A stretch of 64,000 nt of DNA, taken from contig OY282565.1 in assembly GCA_958296445.1 (NCBI GenBank), forward strand, positions 3,521,570 through 3,585,569, read 5' to 3'. This document shows positions 1 through 9,400 of the stretch, one piece after another. Position numbers and translations under genes: made by a program. The number at the start of each line of letters is the position of its first letter. Position 1 is the stretch's first letter. Source of the DNA: an uncultured Dehalococcoidia bacterium. GTDB taxonomy: Bacteria > Chloroflexota > Dehalococcoidia > Lucifugimonadales > UBA3495. The notes below the pieces were generated by a model, which was not told the DNA's origin, did not search any database, and saw nothing but the letters and a program-made list of their open reading frames with translations.

Positions 1-1821
1 GCTTACCGGGAATCTATGGAGTCGCCGGAGGGGTTCTGGGAGGGGGTGGCTTCGGAACTGGAATGGTCGCGGCGGTGGGACAGCGTGTTTCAGTGGGAGT
101 ATCCTACTTTCCGGTGGTTTCTGGGGGCGCGATGCAATATCACGCAGAATTGTTTGGACCGGCATTTGACTAACGGCAACAAGAATAAGGCGGCTTTTAT
201 ATGGTTGGGGGAGGACGGCGCCGAGCGGGTCTTTACTTACGGGCGGCTGGCGCAACTGGTGAACCGCTTCGCCAACGGGCTGCGGTCGCTGGGCGTGGGC
301 AAGGGCGACCGGGTGGTTATCTATATGCCGCTGACGCCCGAGGGGGCGATTGCAATGCTGGCCTGCGCCCGCATCGGGGCGGTGCATAGCGTGGTCTATG
401 CCGGGTTCAGCTCGGGGTCTCTGCGCGACCGCATTCTGGACGCTCAGGCTCGGGTGGTAATAACCGCCGATGTTGGCTATCGCCGGGGGAATGAGGTTGA
501 CTTGCTGGGCATCACCGCCCGGGCCGTCGAGAATCTGGATCTGGTGGAGAAAGTTATTGTCTGGCGGCGCAAGGGCGCGGACGGCAGGCCGTTGTCGAGT
601 CCTATCGGGGACGGGCGGGAAGTGGATTTCGATCAATTGATGAGCGGCAGTCCGGTTGAATGTCAGGCCGAGGAAATGGACTCCGAGGACCCGCTGTATA
701 TTCTTTATACCAGCGGCACTACCGGGCGGCCCAAGGGGGTGCAGCACGTACACGGCGGTTATATGGTAGGCACTTACTACCATTTCAAGACCTTCTGGGA
801 CGTGAAAGACGACGACGTGTACTGGTGCACTTCGGACATCGGCTGGGTGGTGGGCCACAGCTATATTGTCTACGCGCCGCTGGTGGCCGGGGCGACTACA
901 GTTTTCCGCGAGGGGGCTATTGACTACCCGCATCCGGGGGTTTTCTACGAAACTATTGAGAAATACGGGGTCAACGTTATTTTCACTGCGCCCACCGCGC
1001 TGCGGATGCTGATGCGCTACGGCGAGGATTACCCGCGGCAGTATGACCTGCGGACGCTGCGCTTTCTTACCTGCGCCGGGGAGCCGCTGAACCCGGAGGC
1101 GCTGCGCTGGAGCTACGAGCATATCTGCGGCGGCGGGCGGTGGGGCCACATTGTGGACAACTGGTGGCAGACGGAAACGGGCGGGCCGTGCCTGGGCGCG
1201 ACGGCTACGATGGCGGTCAAGCCGGGGCGGGTGGGGCGCCCGTTGCCCGGCGCGGAAATGGACATCGTGGACCGGGAAGGCCAGCCGATCACCGAGCCGG
1301 ACAAGGGGGGGCTGCTGGTGATTAAGCGTCCTTTTCCGCACTTTTTCCGCACGGTTTTCGGCGACCCGGAGCGTTACGCCCGCGACTGGAACACTATTCC
1401 GGGGGTGTATTTCACGGGCGACGTGGCTCTGCGCGACGCCGACGGCTACTATATGGTGGTGGGGCGGGCCGACGATGTGCTAAATGTGGCGGGCCACCGC
1501 ATCGGCTCGGCGGAGGTGGAGAGCGCGCTGGTGTCGCATCCGGCGGTGGCGGAGGCGGCGGTCATCGGCAAGCCCGACGAGCTGCGCGGCGAGAGCATCA
1601 AGGGCTTCGTAACTCTCCGCGTGGGCAACGCGCCGTCGGAGGAAATGGTCGGCGCCCTGAAGTTGCACGTCCGCAACGAACTGGGGCCGATAGCGGTTCC
1701 GGCGGAGATAGATTTCACTCCTAGCCTGCCCAAAACCCGCAGCGGGAAGATAATGCGCCGCCTGCTGAAGGCGCAGGAGCTGGGGCTGGATCCGGGGGAT
1801 ATTACGACTTTGGAGGAGTAG
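1..1821 (+). CDS. acs: acetyl-CoA synthetase, 5' end cut off by the window
   Basis: This enzyme joins acetate, ATP and CoA to acetyl-CoA through acetyl-AMP in the cytosol. Counting from the ATG at 16, the AMP-binding signature YTSGTTGRPKG lies at residues 231-241, the YFTGD adenylate motif near 445, and the C-terminal PKTRSGK with the adenylation lysine near the end. The reading frame is open from base 1, and the codons before the ATG (AYRES, then MESPEGFW) match the usual Acs N-terminus. The true start is therefore outside the window and roughly 30 residues are missing, against a usual length near 650. The strong match to the full Acs core, including the CLDRHL motif near residue 46, favours acetate over longer acids. 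An acyl-CoA synthetase for propionate is the main alternative. Confidence 0.93.
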   Translation, partial: AYRESMESPEGFWEGVASELEWSRRWDSVFQWEYPTFRWFLGARCNITQNCLDRHLTNGNKNKAAFIWLGEDGAERVFTYGRLAQLVNRFANGLRSLGVGKGDRVVIYMPLTPEGAIAMLACARIGAVHSVVYAGFSSGSLRDRILDAQARVVITADVGYRRGNEVDLLGITARAVENLDLVEKVIVWRRKGADGRPLSSPIGDGREVDFDQLMSGSPVECQAEEMDSEDPLYILYTSGTTGRPKGVQHVHGGYMVGTYYHFKTFWDVKDDDVYWCTSDIGWVVGHSYIVYAPLVAGATTVFREGAIDYPHPGVFYETIEKYGVNVIFTAPTALRMLMRYGEDYPRQYDLRTLRFLTCAGEPLNPEALRWSYEHICGGGRWGHIVDNWWQTETGGPCLGATATMAVKPGRVGRPLPGAEMDIVDREGQPITEPDKGGLLVIKRPFPHFFRTVFGDPERYARDWNTIPGVYFTGDVALRDADGYYMVVGRADDVLNVAGHRIGSAEVESALVSHPAVAEAAVIGKPDELRGESIKGFVTLRVGNAPSEEMVGALKLHVRNELGPIAVPAEIDFTPSLPKTRSGKIMRRLLKAQELGLDPGDITTLEE

Positions 1822-1876
1822 GGAGGCGGGATTGATTCCGGTGGCCGCGCCAGCAGGTGGAGTTATCAGCAAATGA

Positions 1877-2080
1877 ATGGAAGAGAAATTTATCCGGCGG
1901 GCGCGGCGCTATGCCCGGCGCAATGGGCTGGGATTTTATTTTGATGTTGACCGGGGCAAGGGGAGTTATGGAACGGTTTACGTTGGAGACCGGCGTACAA
2001 TAGTGCAGCACGGCGAAATTGGCAGGGGCGTTTTGTCAACGATGCTGAGAGAGTTGGGAATTGATCGAAGGGAGTTCTGA
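1877..2080 (+). CDS. hicA: HicA-family toxin, variant without the usual histidine
   Basis: This is a 67-residue basic protein of the HicA mRNA-interferase family, which has a small dsRNA-binding-like fold and cleaves mRNA. The family pattern is clear in GKGSYGTVYVGDRR (residues 27-40) and in HGEIGRGVLSTMLRELGI. The conserved histidine of the family's GSH motif is replaced by tyrosine (Y31). That histidine is catalytic in studied HicA proteins, so this copy may be weak, inactive or mechanistically different. The gene ends 3 bases before the HicB-like gene, in the usual toxin-then-antitoxin order. No strong ribosome binding site stands out; a GGAG lies about 15 bases upstream. Confidence 0.8.
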   Translation: MEEKFIRRARRYARRNGLGFYFDVDRGKGSYGTVYVGDRRTIVQHGEIGRGVLSTMLRELGIDRREF

Positions 2081-2083
2081 GTA

Positions 2084-2518
2084 ATGAAATACGCCTACCC
2101 TTGTAACATTGTTCCCGATGAAGAAGAGGGGGATGGATTCATAGTAACCTTTCCCGATGTGAAAGGCGCGATTACCGGCACCAAAACTTTTAAGGAATCC
2201 CTGGTTCTGGCCGAAGATTGTCTGCTTGTAGCGCTGTGCGCTTATGTGGACTGCGGTGAGGAGCTTCCCACGCCCAGCACGGTGGGGCAGGGGCAGGAAT
2301 TGGTGGCGGTGCCGCCTTTGGCCGCGGCCAAGCTGGCCCTGTATTCAGCTATGCGGCGGCAGGGCATCACGAAAGGGGAATTGGCTGAACGGACGGGTTT
2401 CAGCGAGTCGGCAGTAGGTAAGCTGCTGATTCCTGACCGCCATTCTCACATTACCCATATAACCAAGGCACTGGACGCCGTGGGCTGCCGTCTGGTGGTG
2501 GAAGATTTGGCGGCGTGA
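2084..2518 (+). CDS. hicB: HicB-family antitoxin
   Basis: This 144-residue protein has the two-part layout of HicB antitoxins. The N-terminal half is a partial RNase-H-like fold (MKYAYPCNIVPDEE, FIVTFPDVKGAITGTKTF) that binds and blocks HicA. The C-terminal half is a Xre-type helix-turn-helix (ITKGELAERTGFSESAVGKLL, about residues 97-117) for binding its own promoter. The gene starts 3 bases after the HicA-like gene and is probably cotranscribed and autoregulated. No palindromic operator was identified with confidence. Confidence 0.85.
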   Translation: MKYAYPCNIVPDEEEGDGFIVTFPDVKGAITGTKTFKESLVLAEDCLLVALCAYVDCGEELPTPSTVGQGQELVAVPPLAAAKLALYSAMRRQGITKGELAERTGFSESAVGKLLIPDRHSHITHITKALDAVGCRLVVEDLAA

Positions 2519-2561
2519 TGAGTAAGATTGCCAGAGCGGAATACGGGTTGAGAGGCAGAAG

Positions 2562-3209
2562 ATGCGTGAAATTATTGGACGTTATAAATTCAGCCCGGCG
2601 CAGTTGCGCCTAATGGTAAAGTTTGGCATAGCACTGGTTGATACCATTGAGAAGGCCCACTCCCCGGCGTACAAATTCACCGTTGGCGAGTTCGTGCGGA
2701 TGGCTGAAACAGGCATTCTGGACTCGGATGCCCGGGTGGAGCTGATGGATGGAGTAATAATTGAAATGGCGCCAACGGGCAGACCGCATGGACGCAGAAC
2801 GCACCGGATTGCTAGAATGTTTGGGCGCGTAGTACCGGAGGATGTAGAGATAAGCGTCCAAAGCACAATTCGTCTCAACGACTGGACTGGCCCGGAACCC
2901 GACATCGCTCTACTGAATCCGCAGGCGTCGCTGGACGAAGAGAACATCCCACGGGCGGAGGATGTTCTGCTGATAGTGGAAGTCGCCGACTCGACACTTC
3001 GCATTGACCGGGGAGATAAAGCTAGACGGTACGCTGAAAGCGGCATTCTTGAGCTGTGGATTTTCGTTTTGGCGGACGGGGAAATTGAGGTTTGCCGACA
3101 GCCTGCGGCGGAAGGTTATGCGGATGTGCGCCGGTTTCGCCGCGGCGATATGCTGGCGCCTCTAAGGTTGCCCGAAATCCGGCTTGCGGTGGATGAGCTG
3201 CTGGCCTGA
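2562..3209 (+). CDS. Uma2-family (DUF820) putative endonuclease
   Basis: This 215-residue protein belongs to the Uma2/DUF820 family, which has a PD-(D/E)XK nuclease-like fold and is greatly expanded in Chloroflexota and Cyanobacteria. Diagnostic parts are FTVGEFVRMAETGIL, ARVELMDGVIIEM, the acidic GPEPDIALL, LLIVEVADST, and the KARRYAESGILELWIF segment. These carry the expected Asp, Glu and Lys of the active site. The first ~35 residues before FTVGEF are not typical, so the true start may be the ATG at 2613. GAGGCAG before 2562 supports the longer form. The substrate and role of this family are unknown. Confidence 0.85.
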   Translation: MREIIGRYKFSPAQLRLMVKFGIALVDTIEKAHSPAYKFTVGEFVRMAETGILDSDARVELMDGVIIEMAPTGRPHGRRTHRIARMFGRVVPEDVEISVQSTIRLNDWTGPEPDIALLNPQASLDEENIPRAEDVLLIVEVADSTLRIDRGDKARRYAESGILELWIFVLADGEIEVCRQPAAEGYADVRRFRRGDMLAPLRLPEIRLAVDELLA

Positions 3210-3305
3210 AGGCCGGGAAAAGACTGTGGATGCGGTGGCGCATTCCATTATCTCGGCGAAGCCCGGCGTCGCGTGGGGGGGTGGCGGCGTGGTATGCTGG
3301 CTGGC

Positions 3306-3602
3306 GTGATTAGCGGATTTGGCAGCCAGGGAACTGCGGACATTTTTAACCGGCGCAATACTACAGTTGCTAGGCGGACTTGCCCAGTGAGCGTTTGGGC
3401 GGTGGCGCAGCGCAAACTGAGCTCGCTGGACGAGGCAACTAGGTTAAATGAGCTGTCTGAACCTCGCGGCAACCGCTTGGAGCCGTTGCATGGCAGGTCG
3501 GCAGGCTGGCACAGCATCCGAATCAACGAGCAGTGGCGCATTGTGTTTCGATGGACTGATGCCGGACCCGAAGAGGTGGAAATCGTTGACTACCACGACT
3601 AA
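3306..3602 (+). CDS. higB: HigB/RelE-type toxin
   Basis: This is a RelE/ParE-superfamily toxin of the HigB group, which cleaves mRNA at the ribosome. It shows the family landmarks GTADIF, ARRTCPVSVWAVAQRKL, GNRLEPLHG, HSIRINEQWRIVFRW and the terminal VEIVDYHD. A GTG start at 3306 gives the canonical beginning (M)ISGFGSQGTADIF and a 98-residue protein. Longer forms from 3273 or 3294 add sequence foreign to the family. Arg and Tyr/His residues expected in the active site are present. It is followed by a HigA-type antitoxin, the reversed (toxin-first) order typical of HigBA. Confidence 0.88.
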   Translation: MISGFGSQGTADIFNRRNTTVARRTCPVSVWAVAQRKLSSLDEATRLNELSEPRGNRLEPLHGRSAGWHSIRINEQWRIVFRWTDAGPEEVEIVDYHD

Positions 3603-3741
3603 CGCCGTTGAACCGGAAGAGCTTGAGGGGGAACCTTACCGGGCGTCGCTAGGGTACGTTAAGGCCGGAGACGTTGAGCTGCCTGCCGGACGTCCTGCGG
3701 AAAAGGCGGACGAAGGCGAGCTTGGAAATCTCATCAAATTT

Positions 3742-4104
3742 ATGCCCCACAGGTTTTTGGGGTATACCAACGTTCCCGACGGGGGGCCGCCTACCCATCC
3801 TGGCGAGATGCTGCTTGAGGAATTTCTGAAGCCTTTGGGCATATCGCAGCGGCAACTGGCGGACGCTATCCGGCTGCCCTACCGCCAGGTGAACGACATT
3901 GTCCGCGAGCGGCGGCGGGTTACGCCGGTTATTGCTTTGCGCCTTACCCGATATATCGGTATGTCGGTGGGGTTCTGGATGAATCTGCAACTGGCTTGGG
4001 ATTTGTATTACGCCGCCCGCGACGAAGCGGAAACTTTGAGCGAAATTGAGCCGTTTCCGCGCCCGGATCTGGCGGATACGGCCATAATTCAGGAAAAGGA
4101 TTGA
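3742..4104 (+). CDS. higA: HigA-family antitoxin (XRE family)
   Basis: This antitoxin has the HigA signature THPGEMLLEEFLKPLGISQ followed by a helix-turn-helix (RQLADAIRLPYRQVNDIVRERR) and the VIALRLTRYIGMSVGFWMN block. The C-terminal tail of ~25 acidic residues is longer than usual. The ATG at 3742 gives 120 residues but leaves 139 bases after higB. The same frame is open upstream to an ATG at 3562 inside higB and reads plausibly (EPEELEGEPYRASLGY). A longer N-terminus overlapping higB is therefore possible. No clear ribosome binding site decides between them. Confidence 0.82.
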   Translation: MPHRFLGYTNVPDGGPPTHPGEMLLEEFLKPLGISQRQLADAIRLPYRQVNDIVRERRRVTPVIALRLTRYIGMSVGFWMNLQLAWDLYYAARDEAETLSEIEPFPRPDLADTAIIQEKD

Positions 4105-4107
4105 GAG

Positions 4108-5238
4108 ATGAAGGTTTACTACTTCAGCGAGTTTCCTTATCACGAGTACCCGGATGAGGAGGGGGAGAAGTATCCGTCGTTGCGGCTTACTTTTCCGAAC
4201 AGCTTTTTTGATCCGCAGACGGCTAACGGGTTGTTCAAGCGGTACTTTGATGAGTGCCAGTATGTGGACGAGCTGGGCTACGACGGGATTATGGTGAACG
4301 AGCATCATAGCACGCCGTCGTGCATGAACGCTTCGTGCAACCTTACGGCGGCGGTGCTGGCCCGCACTACACAGAACGCCAAGATTCTGTTGCTGGGGAA
4401 TATATTGCCGATTCACGAGAATCCGGTGCGGCTGGCCGAGGAAATTGCGATGATTGACGTGATTTCGGGGGGACGGGTCATATCGGGGATGGTGCGCGGC
4501 ACGGGGGTGGAAACGGTGTCCACCAACATTAACCCGGTGGAGAATCGGGAGCGGTTCGAGGAGTGCCACGACCTGCTGATTAAGACCTGGACTACGCCCG
4601 GGCCTTTCCGGTGGGAGGGCAAGCATTTCAACTTCCGGGCGGTCAATCCGTGGATTATGCCGATTCAGCAGCCGCATCCGCCGGTGTGGGTGCCGGGGAC
4701 GGCCAGCCCGGAAACCGCCGAGTGGGCCGGGCGCCGCGGGTATACTTATGTGGCTTTTCTGACGGCTCTGGATGTTACCGAGGAGCTGTTCGGGATTTAC
4801 CGCAACGCCGCCGCCGAAACCGGGCGGGAAACCGTCGCCGATGATTTCGGCTATCTGCTGTGTTGCTATGTGGCGGAAACCGAGGAAAAGGCGAATGAGG
4901 AGGCGCGGCATTTTATCTGGCGGATGGGGGCGACCACTAGGGCGCCGCGCGAGTATATGAATCCGGTGGGCTACCGCACTCAGGCGGGGGCGGCGGTGGC
5001 GGCGCGGCGGCAGGCCAAGCCGCTGGTCAGCCAGAGTTTTGAGGAGCTTAAGGAGAATTTCCACATCGTTTGCGGCACGCCGGACACGGTGCTGGAAAAG
5101 CTGGAGTACCTGCACCGGCGGCTGGGGATGGAGCATTTGATAATGTACGGGCAGGAATCGAAGATGTCGCACTCGGCCACGATGTCCAACATTGAGCTGT
5201 TCGGGAAGGAGATATTGCCGGTTATCAAGACTTGGTAG
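4108..5238 (+). CDS. LLM-class flavin-dependent oxidoreductase (luciferase-like)
   Basis: This is a 376-residue TIM-barrel monooxygenase of the bacterial luciferase superfamily, which uses reduced FMN or F420 to oxidise small organic substrates. Family landmarks include YDGIMVNEHHSTPS, NAKILLLGNILPIHENPVRLAEEIAMID, and SGGRVISGMVRGTGVE. The ATG follows the higA stop by 3 bases, so it may be read through from the toxin-antitoxin operon, though a functional link is unlikely. A hairpin with a T-rich tail follows at 5292. The substrate cannot be inferred. Such enzymes are strongly amplified in SAR202-type Chloroflexota. Confidence 0.88.
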   Translation: MKVYYFSEFPYHEYPDEEGEKYPSLRLTFPNSFFDPQTANGLFKRYFDECQYVDELGYDGIMVNEHHSTPSCMNASCNLTAAVLARTTQNAKILLLGNILPIHENPVRLAEEIAMIDVISGGRVISGMVRGTGVETVSTNINPVENRERFEECHDLLIKTWTTPGPFRWEGKHFNFRAVNPWIMPIQQPHPPVWVPGTASPETAEWAGRRGYTYVAFLTALDVTEELFGIYRNAAAETGRETVADDFGYLLCCYVAETEEKANEEARHFIWRMGATTRAPREYMNPVGYRTQAGAAVAARRQAKPLVSQSFEELKENFHIVCGTPDTVLEKLEYLHRRLGMEHLIMYGQESKMSHSATMSNIELFGKEILPVIKTW

Positions 5239-5291
5239 GGGGCTGCGGGGGCTGACGCCGCCCGCATTTTCCGGTCGTTCCTCGTTGCCTG

Positions 5292-5341
5292 AACCCGTTT
5301 GTCCTGAGCTTGTTGAGGGATGAACGGGTTTTTGTTGTTTT
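5292..5341 (+). terminator. probable Rho-independent terminator
   Basis: AACCCGTT (5292-5299) pairs with AACGGGTT (5323-5330), followed by TTTGTTGTTTT. The internal part resembles a widespread intergenic repeat. It lies 54 bases after the oxidoreductase stop. Confidence 0.6.
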
Positions 5342-5379
5342 GGCTGGGGTGGGGGCCGTGGGTTTCGGCGGGGGGGGAA

Positions 5380-6060
5380 TGCACGGGGTTTTGCGTGGGC
5401 GGAATTGATGGGGTTGTAGGGAATGGGCGCACGGCTGTGCGCCCCTACGGGGTTTTGGGCGGGCGGGAATGGCGGGGGGGAATGCGCGGGGGGTTGCGTG
5501 GGCGGAATTGATGGGGTTGTAGGGAATGGGCGCACGGCTGTGCGCCCCTACGGGGTTTTGGGCGGGCGGGAATGGCGGGGGGGATGCGCGGGGTTTTGCG
5601 TGGGCGGAATTGTGATGGGGTTGTAGGGAATGGGCGCACGGCTGTGCGCCCCTACGGGGTTTTGGGCGGGCGGGAATGGCGGGGGGGAATGCAGGGGGGG
5701 TTGCGTGGGCGGAATTGATGGGGTTGTGGGGAATGGGCGCACGGCTGTGCGCCCCTACGGGGTTTTGGGCGGGCGGGAATGCGCGGGGTTTTGCGTGGGC
5801 GGAATTGATGGGGTTGTGGGGAATGGGCGCACGGCTGTGCGCCCCTACGGGGTTTTGCGTGGGCGGAATTGCTGGGGGTTGTAGGTTGTGGGTTCCCGCT
5901 TTCGCGGGAATGACGGGGTTGGGGTGGGAATGCACGGGGGGGTGGGGGGGCGGAATTGGCGAGGGGACGGGCGGGGATGACCGGGGGTTAGGGCGGGGAT
6001 GACCGGGGGGTTGGGGGGGCGGAATTGGTGGATGGGTTGTAGGCTGGGGGTTTCGGCGGG
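5380..6060. repeat. tandem ~103-bp repeat array with an internal palindrome
   Basis: Five copies of the palindrome GGGCGCACGGCTGTGCGCCC begin at 5425, 5528, 5632, 5735 and 5825, giving periods of 103, 104, 103 and 90 bases. Each palindrome is an 8-bp stem with a GGCT loop and is followed by CCTACGGGG. The inter-palindrome sequence (GGGCGGAATTGATGGGGTTG, then GGGCGGGAATGGCGGGG) is also conserved. Degenerate copies run to about 6060. Apparent open frames here are Gly-rich artefacts. The same palindrome recurs as single copies at 55.7, 56.7 and 62.3 kb. Confidence 0.92.
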
Positions 6061-6431
6061 CGGAGGGGACGCCTTTTATCTCTGCGTTTCATAGTGTTTT
6101 ATGATATTGTTTACATTGTATTATTTCTATTAGGTATGGATTCGTTTTTCTGAGCTTGCTGAGGCGTGGACGGATTTCGTAGAGTTTTGACGATATATGA
6201 ATGTACTTTATGGCATTAAGCATTTATTTGATAGTTTTGGCAATAAGTATTGCGCAAGTGTTTCGTGTTATGGTAATGTCTACTGCGGTTCGGTATTATC
6301 TCGGGGCGGGGGCAAATCGTCTTGGCTGAATGGGCCGGGGATGGGTTTGGCGCTCTGCCTGGGTGGGATTGTGTCGGAGCTAGGGGGCGTTTGTTGGGGT
6401 GGCATCGGGTTTCCTGTTGTTACCCCCCCGT
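6061..6431. other. AT-rich non-coding leader region of the giant surface protein gene
   Basis: Base composition changes sharply here: 6090-6290 is AT-rich against a GC-rich background, as expected of a promoter region. I found no -35/-10 pair with good spacing. A 96-codon open frame (6197-6487) crosses the poly-C tract and overlaps the next gene; it looks spurious. Confidence 0.45.
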
Positions 6432-6450
6432 CCCCCCCCCCCCCCCCCCC
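6432..6450. repeat. homopolymer of 19 C residues upstream of a surface protein gene
   Basis: An uninterrupted run of 19 C (plus 7 C at 6423-6429, separated by GT) ends 38 bases before the start codon of the giant adhesin-like gene. A tract of this length is prone to slipped-strand changes and lies in the promoter or 5' leader, a common arrangement for phase-variable surface genes. Length errors in sequencing are also likely at such a tract. Confidence 0.9.
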
Positions 6451-6488
6451 GACTTTCAAGCCGGAAATAATGACGCGGAGTGATTGAA

Positions 6489-9400
6489 ATGCGGATTGCG
6501 CATCTGAATAGTTTTATTGTTTTCATACTGGTCGCGGCCGGGGTTGCGGTGGGGACGTTTTTTGCGTTTTCGGGTTTGGCGCAGGCTAACCCAGCGGCAT
6601 ATCTGAGCTTGTCGCCGGATTCGATTTCCGAAAACGGGGGGGCCAGCACTGTTACCGCTACATTATCGGCTACGTCTACGGAGGCGGTGGTGCTTACGGT
6701 GTCGGCGGCGGCGGTTGGCCCGGCTTCGGCGGGGGATTTTGCGCTGTCGGGCGACACGCTTACCATTGCGGCGGGGGATACGGCCAGCACGGGGACGGTT
6801 ACGATTACCGCGACCGATAATGATGTTTATGGGGGGGATAAGACCGTTTCGGTGTCTTTGGGGCAGGCGTCGGGGCCGTCGGTGGGGCTGCCGTCGGCGC
6901 AGTCGCTTACGATTAGCGACGATGAGACGGCGCCTACGCCGGAACCGGAGGTTACGCCTGAACCCGAAGTTACACCCGAACCAGAGGCTACGCCGGAACC
7001 GACGTCTACGCCCGAACCGGAATCTACCCCGGAACCTACGCCTACTCCTGAACCGGAGTCTACGCCCGAACCTACGCCTACCCCGGAACCGGAATCTACC
7101 CCAGAACCTACGCCTACTCCTGAACCGGAGTCTACGCCCGAACCTACGCCTACCCCGGAACCGACGCCTGCGCCGGAACCGGAGTCTACCCCGGAACCGA
7201 CGTCTACGCCCGAACCGGAGTCTACCCCGGAACCGACGTCTACTCCTGAACCTGAATCTACCCCAGAACCGACGCCTACTCCCGAACCGGAGTCTACCCC
7301 AGAACCTACGCCTACGCCGGAACCGGAATCTACCCCAGAACCGACGCCTGCGCCGGAACCGGAGGGCCCGGCCCCGGTGGATGATGGGCAGGTGGCGGTT
7401 AGCTTGTTGCTGTCGCCGGAGTCCGTTTCGGAGAGCGGCGGGGTTAGCGTGGTGACGGCGGCTTTGTCGGCCACTTCTACGGAGGCGGTGGCGCTTGTTG
7501 TGGGGGCGGCGGCGGTTGGCGCGGCGGCGGATGGGGATTTTGTGCTGTCGGAGAATGTTGCGCTTACGATTGCGGCGGGGGAGACGGCCAGCGCGGGCGT
7601 GGTTACGATTACGGCGGTTGATGATGATGTCGCGGGCGGGGATAAGGCCGTTTCGGTGTCTTTGAGCAAGGTATCGGGGCCGGCGGTGGGGCTGCCGGCG
7701 GCGCGGTCGCTTACGATTAGCGATGATGATGCGGCGGACGGCGGGGAGCAGCCGCTGCCGCCGCCGGATCAGGTGGAGGTGGATGCGCCGCCGGAACCGC
7801 AGGCGCAGGCCCAGGGCAGCGAATCGGGGACGGGGACGGTTACGCTGTCGCTGTCGGAGTCGTCCATTTCGGAGAACGGCGGTTCGGCTACGATTACGGC
7901 TACACAGAGTTTTAGCGCGGCGTCCGCTACTACTATCACGCTATCGGCCAGCCCGGCCGGGGATGTTAGGCTGTCGAGCAACACCTTGACTATTGCCGCC
8001 CGTAATACCGCCAGCACGGGGGCGGTGACGATTACGGCGGTGGACAACAGCGTTGTGGCGGCGGACAAGTCGGTTACGGTGTCCGGCTCGGCGTCAAACT
8101 TTGATGAGCGGTTTCGCAACCTAACGGTGACCGGGGCCACGCTTACGATTACCGAAGATGATTCGCATGGGGTTACGCTGGCGCTGTCGGAGTCGTCCAT
8201 TTCGGAGAATGGCGGGGTTAGCACGGTTACGGCTACGCAGAATTCTGCGGCCAATGCGGATACTACTATCACGATATCGGCGAGCCCGTCCGGGGATGTT
8301 AGCCTGTCGAGCAACGTTACCTTGACCATTGCCGCCGGTGATACCGCCAGCACGGGGACGGTGACGATTTCGGCGGTGGACAACAGCGTTGTGGCGGCGG
8401 ACAAGTCGGTTACGGTGTCCGGCGTGGCGTCTTACAATGGGCCTACCTCTGCTGCTATCCCGGCGGTGACCGGGGCCACGCTTACGATTACCGAGGATGA
8501 TTCGCATGGGGTTACGCTGTCGCTGTCGGCGGCGTCCATTTCGGAGAACGGCGGTTCGACTACGGTTACGGCTACTTTGTCGGCTACGTCTACGGCGGCA
8601 ACCATTATTACGGTGGCGGCGGCGCCGGTTAGCCCGGCGGCGGCCGGGGATATTTCGGTGTCGAGCAACGTTACTTTGACCATTGCCGCCGGTAGCACTA
8701 TCAGCACCGGGGCGGTGACTATTACTGCCAACGACAACAGCGTTGCGGCGGCGGACAAGACGGTTAGGGTGTCCGGCTCGGCGTCGAACAGCGAATATAC
8801 TCCGGCGGTGACCGGGGCTACGCTTACGATTACCGACGATGATACGCCTACGGTTACGCTGGCGCTGTCGGCGGCGTCCATTTCGGAGAATGGCGGTTCG
8901 GCTACGGTTACGGCTACGCAGAACTTTACTGCCGAAAAGAATACTTATATCGCGGTATCCGCTAATCCGGCCGGGGATGTTAGCTTGTCCGCCAACGTAA
9001 ATTTGATCATTGCGGGCGGGACTACCAGCAGCATAGGGATAGTGACTATATCCGCCGTGAACGACAGCGATGCGTCGGGGGACAAGACGGTTGCGGTGTC
9101 CGGCACGGCGTCGAATGACGATTATGCCGACGCGACGTTGGCCGGGGCTACGCTTACGATTACCGAGGATGATGCGCCTGCGGTTACGCTGTCGCTGTCG
9201 GCGGCGTCCATTTCGGAGAATGGCGGTTCGGCTACGGTTACGGCTACGCAGAACTTTACCGCGACGGCGGCAACCACTATTACGGTGGCGGCGGCGCCGG
9301 TAAGCCCGGCGGTGGCCGGGGATATTTCGGTGTCCAGCAACAAAACTTTGACTATTGCCGCCGGGTCTACCAGCAGCACGGGGGTGGTGACTATTACGGC

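Noticed and set aside
3649-5535. 628-codon minus-strand open frame
   Set aside because: Antisense to higA and the flavin oxidoreductase and continuing into the tandem repeats; no family features.
5380-5880. CRISPR array
   Set aside because: The intervals between palindromes are themselves conserved, so they are tandem repeats, not unique spacers; no cas genes.
5425-5884. Gly-rich or Pro-rich proteins in all frames of the repeat block
   Set aside because: Open frames arise from the repeat composition; no ribosome binding sites.
6110-6133. Sigma-70 promoter for the giant gene (TTTACA ... TATTAG)
   Set aside because: The spacing is only 12 bases; other pairs in this AT-rich region also have bad spacing.
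6197-6487. 96-codon open frame before the giant gene
   Set aside because: It crosses the poly-C tract, overlaps the ribosome binding site of the next gene, and has no coding character.
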